Below the pieces are notes generated by a model, which did no database searches, was not told the DNA's origin, and saw only the letters and a list, made by a program, of their open reading frames with translations. A stretch of 64,000 nt of DNA, from NCBI GenBank assembly GCA_016744015.1, contig JADGFD010000012.1, positions 23,782-87,781 of the forward strand, in the 5' to 3' direction. Shown here in pieces: positions 33,923-42,378 of the stretch (the first letter of the stretch is position 1; each line of letters starts with the position of its first letter). The translations under genes were made by a program, and so were the position numbers. The stretch is from Paracoccaceae bacterium. GTDB lineage: Bacteria; Pseudomonadota; Alphaproteobacteria; Rhodobacterales; Rhodobacteraceae.

Positions 33923-34966
33923 TCACATCGGCATAGGGGTGCGGCGATAGATCGCTTGGATGCCTTCCAGAACCTCATCGGACAACTTTAACTCTGCCCC
34001 CTTAAGCAGATGCGCAAGCTGGCTCGAGGTTGTGGCCCCAACAATTGACGCGGCCATAAACGGGCGGGAGGTGCAGAAGGCGAGCGCCATATGCACAGGG
34101 TCCAGCCCATGCGCGGTGGCCAGCGCTACGTACTCATCCGCCACGCTCAGGCTCTGCGGGCTAAGCCGCCCGCCAAGCTCAGCGTTATGGCTACGGCGCG
34201 AGCCTTGCGGGATGGTATCACCGCTGTATTTGCCCGTAAGCAAGCCGGTAGCGAGCGGGGAAAAGGCGAGCAGGCCAACTTCTTCGTGGTGGCTTAGCTC
34301 GGCGAGGTCTAGGTCATAATGACGGCAGAGCAGCGAATATTCGTTTTGGATGGTGGCGACGCGGGGCAGGCCTTGGGCCTCTGCAATACGCAGAAATTGC
34401 GCGGTGCCCCATGCGCTTTCATTAGAAAGGCCGATATGGCGAATTTTTCCGGCATCCACCAGCCTGCCAAGGGTTTCGAGCACGTCAGAAATATGCGCCA
34501 AGGAATCGGCCGTGTCCTGCCCTGCCGCGCTAAAGGTCCAGTTTTGGCGGAAGTGGTAGGAGCCACGATTGGGCCAGTGGAGCTGATAAAGGTCGATAGT
34601 ATCGGTTTTGAGGCGCTTGAGGCTGGCTTCCACGGCGGTGATAATGGTTTCAGGCGAAATGGGGGCGCCATTGCGGATGGCCTTGGCCCCGCTGCCAGCC
34701 ACCTTGGTGGCGATCAGCACATCATTCCGCCGCCCTGATTTCTCTAGCCAGTTGCCGACAATTGCCTCGCTATTGCCGCAGGTTTCGGCGGCAATCGGGT
34801 TAACGGGGTAAAGCTCGGCGGTATCAATCAGGTTAATGCCCGCCTCGACGGCTATATCAAGCTGGCGGTGGGCATCGGCCTCGGGTGTTTGGGTGCCAAA
34901 CGTCATGGTGCCGAGGGAAAACGGGTGGGTTTTTAGGCCAGTGCGGCCAATGGGGCGGGTTTGCAT
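33923..34966 (-). CDS. Aldo/keto reductase, Tas-like
   Basis: NADPH-dependent oxidoreductase with the (beta/alpha)8 AKR fold, 347 residues. The catalytic tetrad is readable: Asp48 and Tyr53 (NLIDTAELYP), Lys88 (VLIATKVAG), His130 (DLYQLHWPNR). The insertion NRGSYHFRQNWTF after the His is typical of the Tas subgroup of E. coli. C-terminal cofactor loop SIVGATTSSQLAHLL. Broad carbonyl substrate range; physiological substrate unknown. Separate transcription unit. Confidence 0.9.
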   Translation of the reverse strand: MQTRPIGRTGLKTHPFSLGTMTFGTQTPEADAHRQLDIAVEAGINLIDTAELYPVNPIAAETCGNSEAIVGNWLEKSGRRNDVLIATKVAGSGAKAIRNGAPISPETIITAVEASLKRLKTDTIDLYQLHWPNRGSYHFRQNWTFSAAGQDTADSLAHISDVLETLGRLVDAGKIRHIGLSNESAWGTAQFLRIAEAQGLPRVATIQNEYSLLCRHYDLDLAELSHHEEVGLLAFSPLATGLLTGKYSGDTIPQGSRRSHNAELGGRLSPQSLSVADEYVALATAHGLDPVHMALAFCTSRPFMAASIVGATTSSQLAHLLKGAELKLSDEVLEGIQAIYRRTPMPM

Positions 34967-35065
34967 GAGCGGTTCCTTTTGCTTTTGGCCAGCCTAGCTG
35001 AGCTTGCCGCAAAGGAAAAGCATTGAAGGGTTGTTCTGGCGCGGGCTTGCCCTTACATATTCCCC

Positions 35066-35845
35066 ATGAAAAACCCTATGAAAATGTTTAAATCCTCCCC
35101 GAAAGTTGCTGTGATCCGTCTGAATGGCGCGATTGGCACCGGGCGAAATTCGCTGACCGATGCCGCTTTGGCCCCGCTGATTGAAAAGGCCTTTGCCAAG
35201 GGGAAATTGAAAGCCGTGGTGCTGCAAATCAACTCCCCCGGCGGCTCGCCCACGCAATCAGCGCTGATAGCGGCGCGCATTCGCAGGCTGGCGGCCGAAA
35301 AAGAGCTGCCGGTTTTTGCCTTTGTTGAGGATGTGGCGGCCTCGGGCGGCTATTGGCTAGCCACGGCGGCAGACGAGATTTTTGCCGATGACAACTCGGT
35401 GCTCGGCTCTATTGGCGTGATCTCTGGCGGCTTTGGCTTTCATGAGTTGATTAAAGCACACGGGATCGAGCGGCGGGTGCATACGGCGGGCGAAAGCAAG
35501 TCGATGATGGACCCGTTTAGGCCCGAAAAGCCCGAAGACATTGAGCGACTAGAACGGGTGCTGGAGCAGATTCATCAGAACTTTATTGCGCAGGTGAAAG
35601 GCCGGCGCGGGGAGAGGCTGAGAGGTGACGACCTGTTTACGGGCGAGATTTGGATCGGGCAAGCGGCGGTGGATAACGGGTTGATAGATGGCCTTGGCCA
35701 TATGGTGCCGGTGATGAAAGCGCGCTTTGGCGATGAGGTTGACTTTAAGATTTACGGCCAGAAAAAGGGCTTGCTCAGTCGCTTTGGGGCTACAATTTTG
35801 GCCCAGATTGAGGAGCGCAGCCTATGGGCGCGCTTCGGGCTGTAG
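35066..35845 (+). CDS. S49-family (SppA/SohB-like) serine peptidase
   Basis: 259-residue peptidase of the ClpP/crotonase fold, S49 family. Catalytic Ser93 lies in EDVAASGGYWLA and the general base Lys145 in AGESKSMMDPF, as in SppA. QINSPGGSPTQS builds the oxyanion region. It is a short single-domain form without signal peptide or clear membrane anchor, unlike E. coli SppA. It may trim signal peptides or membrane proteins at the inner face. Followed by a small zinc-ribbon gene and an antiporter gene in the same direction with near-zero spacing. Confidence 0.9.
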   Translation: MKNPMKMFKSSPKVAVIRLNGAIGTGRNSLTDAALAPLIEKAFAKGKLKAVVLQINSPGGSPTQSALIAARIRRLAAEKELPVFAFVEDVAASGGYWLATAADEIFADDNSVLGSIGVISGGFGFHELIKAHGIERRVHTAGESKSMMDPFRPEKPEDIERLERVLEQIHQNFIAQVKGRRGERLRGDDLFTGEIWIGQAAVDNGLIDGLGHMVPVMKARFGDEVDFKIYGQKKGLLSRFGATILAQIEERSLWARFGL

Positions 35846-35849
35846 CGCC

Positions 35850-36023
35850 ATGTTTTTGAAAATTGTTGTCATATTTTTGCTGGTGATGATGCTGGTCGGC
35901 ATGGCCGGAAAGCTTTTTAACCCTGATGCAAAACCCAAAAACCTGGCCGGAAAATGCCCGCAATGCGGCGGTTTTCTGATTGGCAAAGGGCCGTGCCAGG
36001 CCTGTGCAAAGAAGGGTAAATAA
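35850..36023 (+). CDS. Small membrane-anchored zinc-ribbon protein
   Basis: 57 residues. N-terminal membrane span FLKIVVIFLLVMMLVGMAG (about 2-20) followed by a cytoplasmic zinc ribbon with two CxxC pairs, CPQC and CQAC, separated by twelve residues. The start lies four bases after the S49 peptidase stop, and the stop overlaps the antiporter ATG by one base, strongly suggesting a real, co-translated gene. Function unknown; similar tiny proteins are found in this position in related genomes as I recall them. Confidence 0.75.
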   Translation: MFLKIVVIFLLVMMLVGMAGKLFNPDAKPKNLAGKCPQCGGFLIGKGPCQACAKKGK

Positions 36024-36979
36024 TGGCGTTTTTGATGGTAGGCAGCGGGCTGATACTCTTGGTTTTGGCGGGAGACTTTCTGGTTAAAGGGGCGGTGGGG
36101 TTAAGCCTGAAGCTTGGTGTGCCTACGCTTGTGGTCAGCGTGACCATCGTGGGCTTTGGCACTTCGGCTCCCGAAATGCTGATCGCCGTGCAATCGGCTT
36201 TAGATGGCGCGCCGGGCATTGCGCTTGGCAATGTTGTGGGCTCTAACACCGCCAATGTGCTTTTGGTGCTCGGCTTTCCGGCCCTGCTTTATACGCTTGA
36301 TACCTCCACCTCTGATACCCGCCGGATTTACCTGATGATGATGGGCGTTTCGGTGATTTTTATCGCGCTCGGCTTTATGGGGCCGCTGCATTTCTGGCAT
36401 GGCGCGGTGTTGCTCGGGCTGCTTGGCGTTATGCTGTGGGATAACCTGCATTCGGCGATGTGCTCGCGGGCTGAGGCCAAGGCGGATAGCACCGCCGATT
36501 TGGCAGCGCTTCAGGGCATTCGCCGTGATATGGCGGGCTGGCGCATGGGGTTTTACTTGATTTTGGGCATGGTGGGCCTGCCTTTGGGGGCCCAACTCAT
36601 GATCGAAGGCTCGCTGATGGTGGCTGAGCGCTTTGGCCTCGGAGAAGAGGTGATTGGCCTGACACTGGTGGCGATCGGCACCTCTTTGCCTGAGTTGGCA
36701 ACGACGACGGTGGCGGCGTTACGGCGCGAGGCTGATGTGGCTTTGGGCAATGTCATTGGCTCGAATATGTTTAACTTGCTGGCGATCATGGGGGTGACCA
36801 GCTTTTTTGGCCCGCTGCCCGTGGCGCAGGAATTCCTGACCCTCGATTTTTGGATCATGCTCGGGGCGTCGGCCCTGCTCGGGGTGTTTGTGTTTACAAA
36901 GATCAAAATGGGGCGGGGTTGGGGCGTTGCGTTTTTGGGGTTGTATGTGGTTTATATGGTCTACCTTTTGGGGAGATAG
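36023..36979 (+). CDS. Calcium/sodium antiporter, CaCA family (YrbG-like)
   Basis: 318-residue inner-membrane cation exchanger with ten or so spans. Both alpha repeats are clear: GFGTSAPEMLIAVQSALDG...ALGNVVGSNTANV and AIGTSLPELATTTVAALRR...ALGNVIGSNMFNL, including the ion-coordinating acidic residue after GTS-x-P. YrbG-type proteins exchange Na+ for Ca2+. Overlaps the zinc-ribbon gene by one base and is followed after three bases by an SDR gene. Confidence 0.92.
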   Translation: MAFLMVGSGLILLVLAGDFLVKGAVGLSLKLGVPTLVVSVTIVGFGTSAPEMLIAVQSALDGAPGIALGNVVGSNTANVLLVLGFPALLYTLDTSTSDTRRIYLMMMGVSVIFIALGFMGPLHFWHGAVLLGLLGVMLWDNLHSAMCSRAEAKADSTADLAALQGIRRDMAGWRMGFYLILGMVGLPLGAQLMIEGSLMVAERFGLGEEVIGLTLVAIGTSLPELATTTVAALRREADVALGNVIGSNMFNLLAIMGVTSFFGPLPVAQEFLTLDFWIMLGASALLGVFVFTKIKMGRGWGVAFLGLYVVYMVYLLGR

Positions 36980-36982
36980 ACG

Positions 36983-37756
36983 ATGGCAGCAGCACTTATA
37001 ACCGGCGGCGCGGTGCGCTTGGGCAGGGCGATGGCCTTACATTTGGCAGGGCGCGGGGCCGATGTGGTGGTGCATTATGCCAGCTCTGAAGGGCCGGCGG
37101 CGGCGGTGGTGGCCGAGGCGCGGGCGCTGGGGGTAAATGCGGTGGCCTTGCAGGCAGATTTGCTGGATGCGGGTGCGGTGGCAGAGCTGGTGCCACGGGC
37201 GGCAGCGGCTTTGGGCAAGCCGCTGGATGTTTTGGTCAATAACGCCTCTATTTTTGAATATGACAATCTGGAAAGTGCGACACCGGAAAGCTGGGCGCGG
37301 CATGTGGATTCCAACCTGCGCGCGCCGGTTTTCCTTACGCAAGCCTTTGCGGGGCAGGCGCCGGCGCTGGGCTTTGATGGCGAGCCGCTGGCAATGGCGA
37401 ATGTGATCAATATGATTGATCAGCGGGTGCGCAAACCAACGCCGGAATTCATGACGTATAGCCTTGCTAAGGCGGGGCTTTGGGCGTTTACTAAGACGGC
37501 GGCGCAGGCATTGGCGCCGCGCATTCGGGTAAATGGCATTGGCCCGGGGCCAACGCTGCGCGGCACGCGGCAGACTGAAGAACACTTCGCAAACCAGCGA
37601 AAAGCCACGATTTTAGAGCGTGGGTCTGACCCAACCGAGATTTGCCGCGCGATGGATTTTATACTGGATTCACCCGGATTTACCGGCCAGCTTTTGTGTA
37701 TGGACGGCGGCCAGCACCTTGCTTGGCAGACGCCAGATATTCTCGGGCCGGAGTGA
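36983..37756 (+). CDS. SDR-family oxidoreductase, FolM/pteridine-reductase-like
   Basis: 257-residue short-chain dehydrogenase. Cofactor motif ITGGAVRLGRAMAL with Arg after the Gly-rich loop, as in pteridine reductases and FolM (TGxxxRxG). Catalytic Tyr-x-x-x-Lys in MTYSLAKAGLWAFTK, VLVNNASIFE, and a C-terminal LCMDGGQHLAW. It probably reduces dihydropterins (dihydrofolate/dihydromonapterin). It is transcribed with the antiporter gene and lies upstream of uvrC. Confidence 0.82.
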   Translation: MAAALITGGAVRLGRAMALHLAGRGADVVVHYASSEGPAAAVVAEARALGVNAVALQADLLDAGAVAELVPRAAAALGKPLDVLVNNASIFEYDNLESATPESWARHVDSNLRAPVFLTQAFAGQAPALGFDGEPLAMANVINMIDQRVRKPTPEFMTYSLAKAGLWAFTKTAAQALAPRIRVNGIGPGPTLRGTRQTEEHFANQRKATILERGSDPTEICRAMDFILDSPGFTGQLLCMDGGQHLAWQTPDILGPE

Positions 37757-38031
37757 GTTGTCCACTTTTTAGGGTGCCGTTCACAAAGCAGTAAGATTTC
37801 CGTAATGGAATCAAGGATTTACCACATCGCAAAATAATTACCGTTATTTATCAGTGGGTTGAAAAACTGCCTAAAATTTATGCAATGTGACCAAGCATGC
37901 TAAAAATAAGGAAAAATCGGCAACGGACTGCCGTTGCCCACAGAGTTATCCACAGGAACGGTGGATGCCTTTTCTCTTGATTTCGAGCGATCAAGGGTGC
38001 ACCCGCACAGAGAATCATCTATGTTCATGTT
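37757..38031 (+). promoter_or_regulatory. AT-rich region upstream of uvrC with a consensus DnaA box
   Basis: 275 AT-rich bases. Features: a consensus DnaA box TTATCCACA at 37946-37954, a perfect eight-base inverted repeat GGCAACGG-ACTG-CCGTTGCC at 37919-37938 just before it, and a weak near-match TTGTCCACT soon after the SDR stop (about 37758). No box cluster, so I read this as a possible DnaA-responsive promoter for uvrC, not as an origin. Confidence 0.45.
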
Positions 38032-39930
38032 ATGAGCCATAATCAGCCAAAAACCGAGTTTATTGAGGAGGGCGTGCCGAAAAGCGCACTGCGCGGGCAT
38101 GAGGTGATTAAAGGCTACCTTAAGCAGCTTGATACCTCGCCGGGGGTCTACCGTATGCTGGATGCATCGGGCGGCGTGCTTTACGTGGGTAAAGCGCGGC
38201 AATTGCGCAACAGGGTTTCAAGCTATGCACGGCCTACGGGGCATTCAGCGCGGATTGGCCGGATGATTTCGGCCACGGCCAGCATGATGTTTTTAACCAC
38301 GCGCACGGAGACCGAAGCGCTGCTTTTGGAGCAAAACCTGATCAAGCAGCTGAAGCCGCGCTATAATGTGCTGCTGCGCGACGATAAATCCTTCCCGAGT
38401 ATTTTGGTGACGACGGAACACAGTTTTCCGCAGATCAAAAAACACCGGGGGGCGCGGCGGGAAAAGGGCAAATACTTTGGCCCGTTTGCCTCTAATGGCG
38501 CGGTAAACCGGACGTTGGCACAGCTCGAACGGGTGTTTTTGCTGCGCAATTGCTCGGACGCTGATTTTGAGGGGCGCACGCGGGCCTGTTTGCAATACCA
38601 GATCAAACGCTGCTCGGGGCCGTGCGTGGGGCATATTTCGGCTGATGAATATGGGGCGCTGGTAAATGAGGGGCTGGATTTTCTGGGCGGAAAATCAAGT
38701 GATATTCAGCAGCGGTTAGCGCTGGAGATGCGCGGCGCTTCGGAAAATATGGAATATGAAAAGGCGGGCGCTATTCGCGACCGGCTGGCAGCGATGGCGC
38801 AAGTGCAGGTTTCTCAGGGGGTGAACCCTGCGGGGGTTTCGCAGGCTGATGTGATAGCGCTGCACCAAGAGGGCGGGCAGGCCTGTGTGCAGGTGTTTTT
38901 CATTCGGGCCAATCAGAATTGGGGTAATAGGGCTTATTACCCGCGCACCGGTGGCTCTGCCGATGCGGCTGAAATCCTTGAGGCCTTTATGGTGCAGTTT
39001 TATGATAACAAGCCGCCGCCGCCGCTGATTTTGCTCAGTGAGGCCGTGGAACGGCCCGACATGCTGGAGGAGGCGTTTAGCGCCAAGGCCAGCCGGAAGG
39101 TCGCGCTTTTAATGCCACAACGGGGCGAGAAAAAGGAGCTGGTGGATAATGCGCTGCGCAATGCGCGGGAGGCCTTGGGACGGAAGCTGGCCGAGAGCGC
39201 TTCGCAGGCGCGGCTGCTGGAGGGGTTGGCCAAGGCTTTTGGCTTGCCGGCCGCGCCGCAGCGGATCGAGATTTATGATAACTCGCATATTCAGGGCGCG
39301 CATGCGGTGGGCGCGATGGTGGTGGCGGGGCCGGAGGGCTGGATGAAGTCGTCATACCGGAAGTTTAACATTAAGGGTGATGACATAACGCCGGGCGATG
39401 ATTTTGGCATGATGAAAGAGGTGTTGACACGGCGCTTCCATAGGCTGGTGAAGGAAGACCCTGACCGTGAGAAGGGCCTGTGGCCAGACCTTTTGCTGAT
39501 CGACGGTGGCGCAGGGCAGGTGAGTGCCGTGCGCGAAGTGATGACGAAAATGGGCGTTGAGGGCATTGCTATGGTGGGCGTGGCCAAGGGGGTGGACCGT
39601 GATGCGGGCAAAGAAGAGTTTCATGTATCTGGACGGCGCCCCTTTGCGCTGCCCTACCGCGACCCCGTACTTTATTTTGTGCAGCGCTTGCGCGATGAGG
39701 CCCACCGTTTCGCTATTGGCACGCACCGCGCCAAGCGGAGCAAAGCCATTGGGGCCACGCCGCTCGACGGCGTGCCGGGCGTGGGAGCAACGCGCAAACG
39801 GGCTTTGCTGGCGCATTTTGGCTCAGCCAAGGCGGCCTCGCGAGCTGATTTGGCAGATTTAAAGGCTGTGGACGGGATTTCTGCTAAAATGGCTGAAACC
39901 ATCTATTCATATTTCCATGAAAATGGTTAA
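38032..39930 (+). CDS. uvrC: Excinuclease ABC subunit C
   Basis: Dual-incision endonuclease of nucleotide-excision repair, 632 residues. Domains in order: GIY-YIG nuclease ([20 protein letters not shown], about 42-120), cysteine patch, UVR motif ([18 protein letters not shown], about 240), RNase H-like C-terminal nuclease ([19 protein letters not shown], about 415) and helix-hairpin-helix tail ([19 protein letters not shown]). Start ATG 38032 lies downstream of the DnaA-box region. Followed by pgsA, the common order in bacteria. Confidence 0.97.
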   Translation: MSHNQPKTEFIEEGVPKSALRGHEVIKGYLKQLDTSPGVYRMLDASGGVLYVGKARQLRNRVSSYARPTGHSARIGRMISATASMMFLTTRTETEALLLEQNLIKQLKPRYNVLLRDDKSFPSILVTTEHSFPQIKKHRGARREKGKYFGPFASNGAVNRTLAQLERVFLLRNCSDADFEGRTRACLQYQIKRCSGPCVGHISADEYGALVNEGLDFLGGKSSDIQQRLALEMRGASENMEYEKAGAIRDRLAAMAQVQVSQGVNPAGVSQADVIALHQEGGQACVQVFFIRANQNWGNRAYYPRTGGSADAAEILEAFMVQFYDNKPPPPLILLSEAVERPDMLEEAFSAKASRKVALLMPQRGEKKELVDNALRNAREALGRKLAESASQARLLEGLAKAFGLPAAPQRIEIYDNSHIQGAHAVGAMVVAGPEGWMKSSYRKFNIKGDDITPGDDFGMMKEVLTRRFHRLVKEDPDREKGLWPDLLLIDGGAGQVSAVREVMTKMGVEGIAMVGVAKGVDRDAGKEEFHVSGRRPFALPYRDPVLYFVQRLRDEAHRFAIGTHRAKRSKAIGATPLDGVPGVGATRKRALLAHFGSAKAASRADLADLKAVDGISAKMAETIYSYFHENG

Positions 39931-39957
39931 GGTTATGCAAAACCTAGAGGGCGCTTC

Positions 39958-40617
39958 GTGAATATTCCAAACCTACTGACAATGTTTCGGCTCATCGCCG
40001 CCCCCGCTGTGGGGCTGGTTTTTGTATTTTTGCCCACGCCCTATGCGGATTGGATTGCACTTGGGCTGTTTATTGCGGCGGCCTCAACTGATTATCTGGA
40101 TGGCTATTTGGCCCGCAAATGGAACCAGATTACCAATTTGGGCCGGATGCTGGACCCGATTGCCGATAAGGCGATGGTGCTTATTGCGCTCTTGGTGATC
40201 GCGGTGCGCAGCCCCTATGCGGGGCTGGATTTGCTCACCCCGATCATTCTCATCACTTTTCGCGAGGTGTTTGTTTCGGGGCTGCGGGAGTTTTTGGGCG
40301 ATAAGGCTGGCACGCTGAAGGTGACGGGGTTGGCCAAGTGGAAAACCGCCAGCCAGATGGTGGCGATTGTGGTCATTTTGGCCTCGTTCCTGTTTGGGCA
40401 TTACTATTGGGCGCTGTCTTCAGGGATGAGCGACGAGATAGTGATTGGCATCATGGAAGGCGAAATTGAGGATGTTTACGGTTTGCAGTGGATCATTATG
40501 GGCGCGGATTGGAGCAGCACTGTTGGGGCGTGGCTCTTGTGGATAGCCGCAGGGCTGACGGTGATAACAGGGCTGGACTATTTCCGTAAAGCATTGCCGA
40601 TATTAAAGGAAATATGA
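39958..40617 (+). CDS. pgsA: CDP-diacylglycerol-glycerol-3-phosphate 3-phosphatidyltransferase
   Basis: Inner-membrane enzyme making phosphatidylglycerol phosphate. 219 residues; CDP-alcohol phosphotransferase motif TDYLDGYLARKWNQITNLG then RMLDPIADK supplies the four aspartates. N-terminus NIPNLLTMFRLIAAP is typical, and GTG is the start. About six spans; an inserted segment near 150-185 (SSGMSDEIVIGIMEGEIED) lengthens the protein relative to E. coli PgsA. The stop overlaps moaD. Confidence 0.95.
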   Translation: MNIPNLLTMFRLIAAPAVGLVFVFLPTPYADWIALGLFIAAASTDYLDGYLARKWNQITNLGRMLDPIADKAMVLIALLVIAVRSPYAGLDLLTPIILITFREVFVSGLREFLGDKAGTLKVTGLAKWKTASQMVAIVVILASFLFGHYYWALSSGMSDEIVIGIMEGEIEDVYGLQWIIMGADWSSTVGAWLLWIAAGLTVITGLDYFRKALPILKEI

Positions 40618-40862
40618 TGCAGGTGCTTTATTTTGCATGGATGCGGGAGCGCATCGGGGTGCCAAAAGAAGAGGTGGAAACCTCGGCTGAAACCGTGGCT
40701 GAATTGGTGGAGGAGCTGAAGGCGCGGGAGGCGCGCTATGCAGCGGCTTTTGCGGATATGGCTTCGGTGCGGGTGGCGGTTGATCAGGAGCTGACGGAGC
40801 TGAGCGCCTCTCTGGCAGGCGCGCGCGAAGTGGCATTTTTTCCGCCGATGACGGGGGGCTGA
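40617..40862 (+). CDS. moaD: Molybdopterin synthase small subunit
   Basis: Ubiquitin-like sulfur carrier of molybdopterin synthase, 81 residues, with the C-terminal PPMTGG that becomes a thiocarboxylate. Two ATGs lie in tandem at 40614 and 40617; I prefer 40617 because of the spacing to AAAGGA. Overlaps the pgsA stop. Works with MoaE, encoded immediately after, to convert cPMP into molybdopterin. Confidence 0.93.
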   Translation: MQVLYFAWMRERIGVPKEEVETSAETVAELVEELKAREARYAAAFADMASVRVAVDQELTELSASLAGAREVAFFPPMTGG

Positions 40863-41294
40863 ATGGCTGTTTTAGTGCAGGCTGAGGATTTTGACGTGGG
40901 CGCGGAGATGGCTTTAATAACCACGGGGCGGGCTGATATTGGCGCGCTGGTGAGCTTTACTGGGCTGGTGCGCGAAATGGCGGGTGGCTCGGAAATGGTG
41001 CTGGAGCATTATCCAGGGATGACGGAAAAGGCGCTTGAGAAGATTGAAGCGGACGCGCGCGGGCGCTGGGCGCTGCAAGATTGCCGGATTATCCACCGCT
41101 ATGGGCCGCTGGCCGCTGGCGCGCAGATAGTGCTGGTGATCACGGCCTCACCGCACCGCGCGGCGGCTTTTGAAGCGGCAGAATTTATTATGGATTTCCT
41201 GAAATCCCGCGCACCGTTTTGGAAAAAAGAAGCCGGTGACGGCTGGGTGGATGCGCGTGAAGCCGACGAGGCCGCGCTGGGCCGCTGGACTTAG
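40863..41294 (+). CDS. moaE: Molybdopterin synthase large subunit
   Basis: Catalytic subunit of molybdopterin synthase, 143 residues. Family motifs: GALVSFTGLVREMAGG, MVLEHYPGMTEKALEKI, HRYGPLAAGAQIVLV and the active lysines in LKSRAPFWKKEAGDGW. The ATG directly follows the moaD stop. A CCCCCT-AAAAG-AGGGGG hairpin after its stop could act on the transcript, but has no T-tract. Confidence 0.95.
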   Translation: MAVLVQAEDFDVGAEMALITTGRADIGALVSFTGLVREMAGGSEMVLEHYPGMTEKALEKIEADARGRWALQDCRIIHRYGPLAAGAQIVLVITASPHRAAAFEAAEFIMDFLKSRAPFWKKEAGDGWVDAREADEAALGRWT

Positions 41295-41355
41295 CGCTGT
41301 TATTGCGAACCGTAACATGGCCCCCTAAAAGAGGGGGAGCAACCAGAGGCAAGAG

Positions 41356-42318
41356 ATGGAAACGCCCCAGAATAATGATGACCAAGTGGCTGATGCCGTG
41401 CCGCAAAACTGGGTGGACGTGTATGCCCCCGCCTTTGCCCGCCCGTATTTACGCTTAAGTCGCGCGGATAGGCCGATTGGCACATGGCTTTTGCTGCTTC
41501 CGTGTTATTGGGGGCTTGGGTTGGCCGTGGCGGCAGACCCTGCGGGCGGCTCGCTTTTTGATCTTTGGATTGCACTAGGCTGTGCGCTTGGGGCGTTTTT
41601 GATGCGCGGCGCAGGCTGCACATGGAATGACATTACCGACCGGCATATTGATGCAAAAGTAGCCCGAACGCGCTCGCGCCCGCTGCCCTCGGGGCAAGCA
41701 ACCGTGAAAAAAGCGCTGGTATGGCTGGTGCTGCAAGTGGCGGTTTCGGCGCTGATATTGCTGAGCTTTAACTGGTTTGCCATTGGGCTGGGCATTGCAG
41801 CTTTGCTGCCTGTGGCGGTTTACCCCTTTGCCAAGCGCTTCACATGGTGGCCGCAGGTTTTTCTGGGCATTGCCTTTAACTGGGGTGCGCTGCTGGCTTG
41901 GGTCGCACATACGGGCAGCCTCTCGCTGGCGCCGGTTTTGCTTTACCTTGCGGGCATAGCTTGGACGCTGTTTTATGACACGATTTACGCCCATCAGGAC
42001 CGAGATGACGACGCGCTAATCGGTGTGAAATCTACCGCACGCCTATTTGGGGACGCCACCAAAAAATGGCTTTTTGGCTTTCAGGTATTGGCGGTTATGC
42101 TGATGGCATTGGCGGCGATCATTGCGCTTACCCCGCAGCAAAGCCCTGTGCCGCTGCTGGTGGCGCTGCTGGCCGCTTGGGGGTTTGGTATGCATATGAT
42201 GTGGCAGCTTAAGCGGCTGGATATCAACGATGGCGACACTTGCCTGCACCTGTTTCGCTCTAACCGTGATGCGGGGCTGATTGCATCGGCATTGCTTGGC
42301 CTATCTGCGCTTTTGTGA
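41356..42318 (+). CDS. ubiA: 4-hydroxybenzoate polyprenyltransferase
   Basis: Membrane prenyltransferase of ubiquinone biosynthesis, 320 residues. First aspartate motif NDITDRHID (from Asn91) and second DTIYAHQDRDDD bind the polyprenyl diphosphate via Mg2+. About eight to nine spans. N-terminal extension of roughly 35 residues (QNNDDQVADAVPQNWVDVYA) is soluble. The ubiquinone pool is the likely partner of DsrM and DsrP. Confidence 0.94.
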   Translation: METPQNNDDQVADAVPQNWVDVYAPAFARPYLRLSRADRPIGTWLLLLPCYWGLGLAVAADPAGGSLFDLWIALGCALGAFLMRGAGCTWNDITDRHIDAKVARTRSRPLPSGQATVKKALVWLVLQVAVSALILLSFNWFAIGLGIAALLPVAVYPFAKRFTWWPQVFLGIAFNWGALLAWVAHTGSLSLAPVLLYLAGIAWTLFYDTIYAHQDRDDDALIGVKSTARLFGDATKKWLFGFQVLAVMLMALAAIIALTPQQSPVPLLVALLAAWGFGMHMMWQLKRLDINDGDTCLHLFRSNRDAGLIASALLGLSALL

Positions 42319-42340
42319 GCTTGAACCGGCGGTTTTTATC

Positions 42341-42360
42341 GCTTATCAGGCTAGATAAGC
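42341..42360 (+). promoter_or_regulatory. Inverted repeat upstream of the OmpA-like gene
   Basis: Perfect seven-base arms GCTTATC / GATAAGC around AGGCTA, ending 18 bases before the ATG. Either an operator or a hairpin in the leader. Confidence 0.35.
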
Positions 42361-42378
42361 TTAGGAAATTCGAGACAG

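Noticed and set aside
37757..38031. Chromosomal origin of replication
   Set aside because: Only one consensus DnaA box is present and neighbouring genes are not those usually beside oriC.
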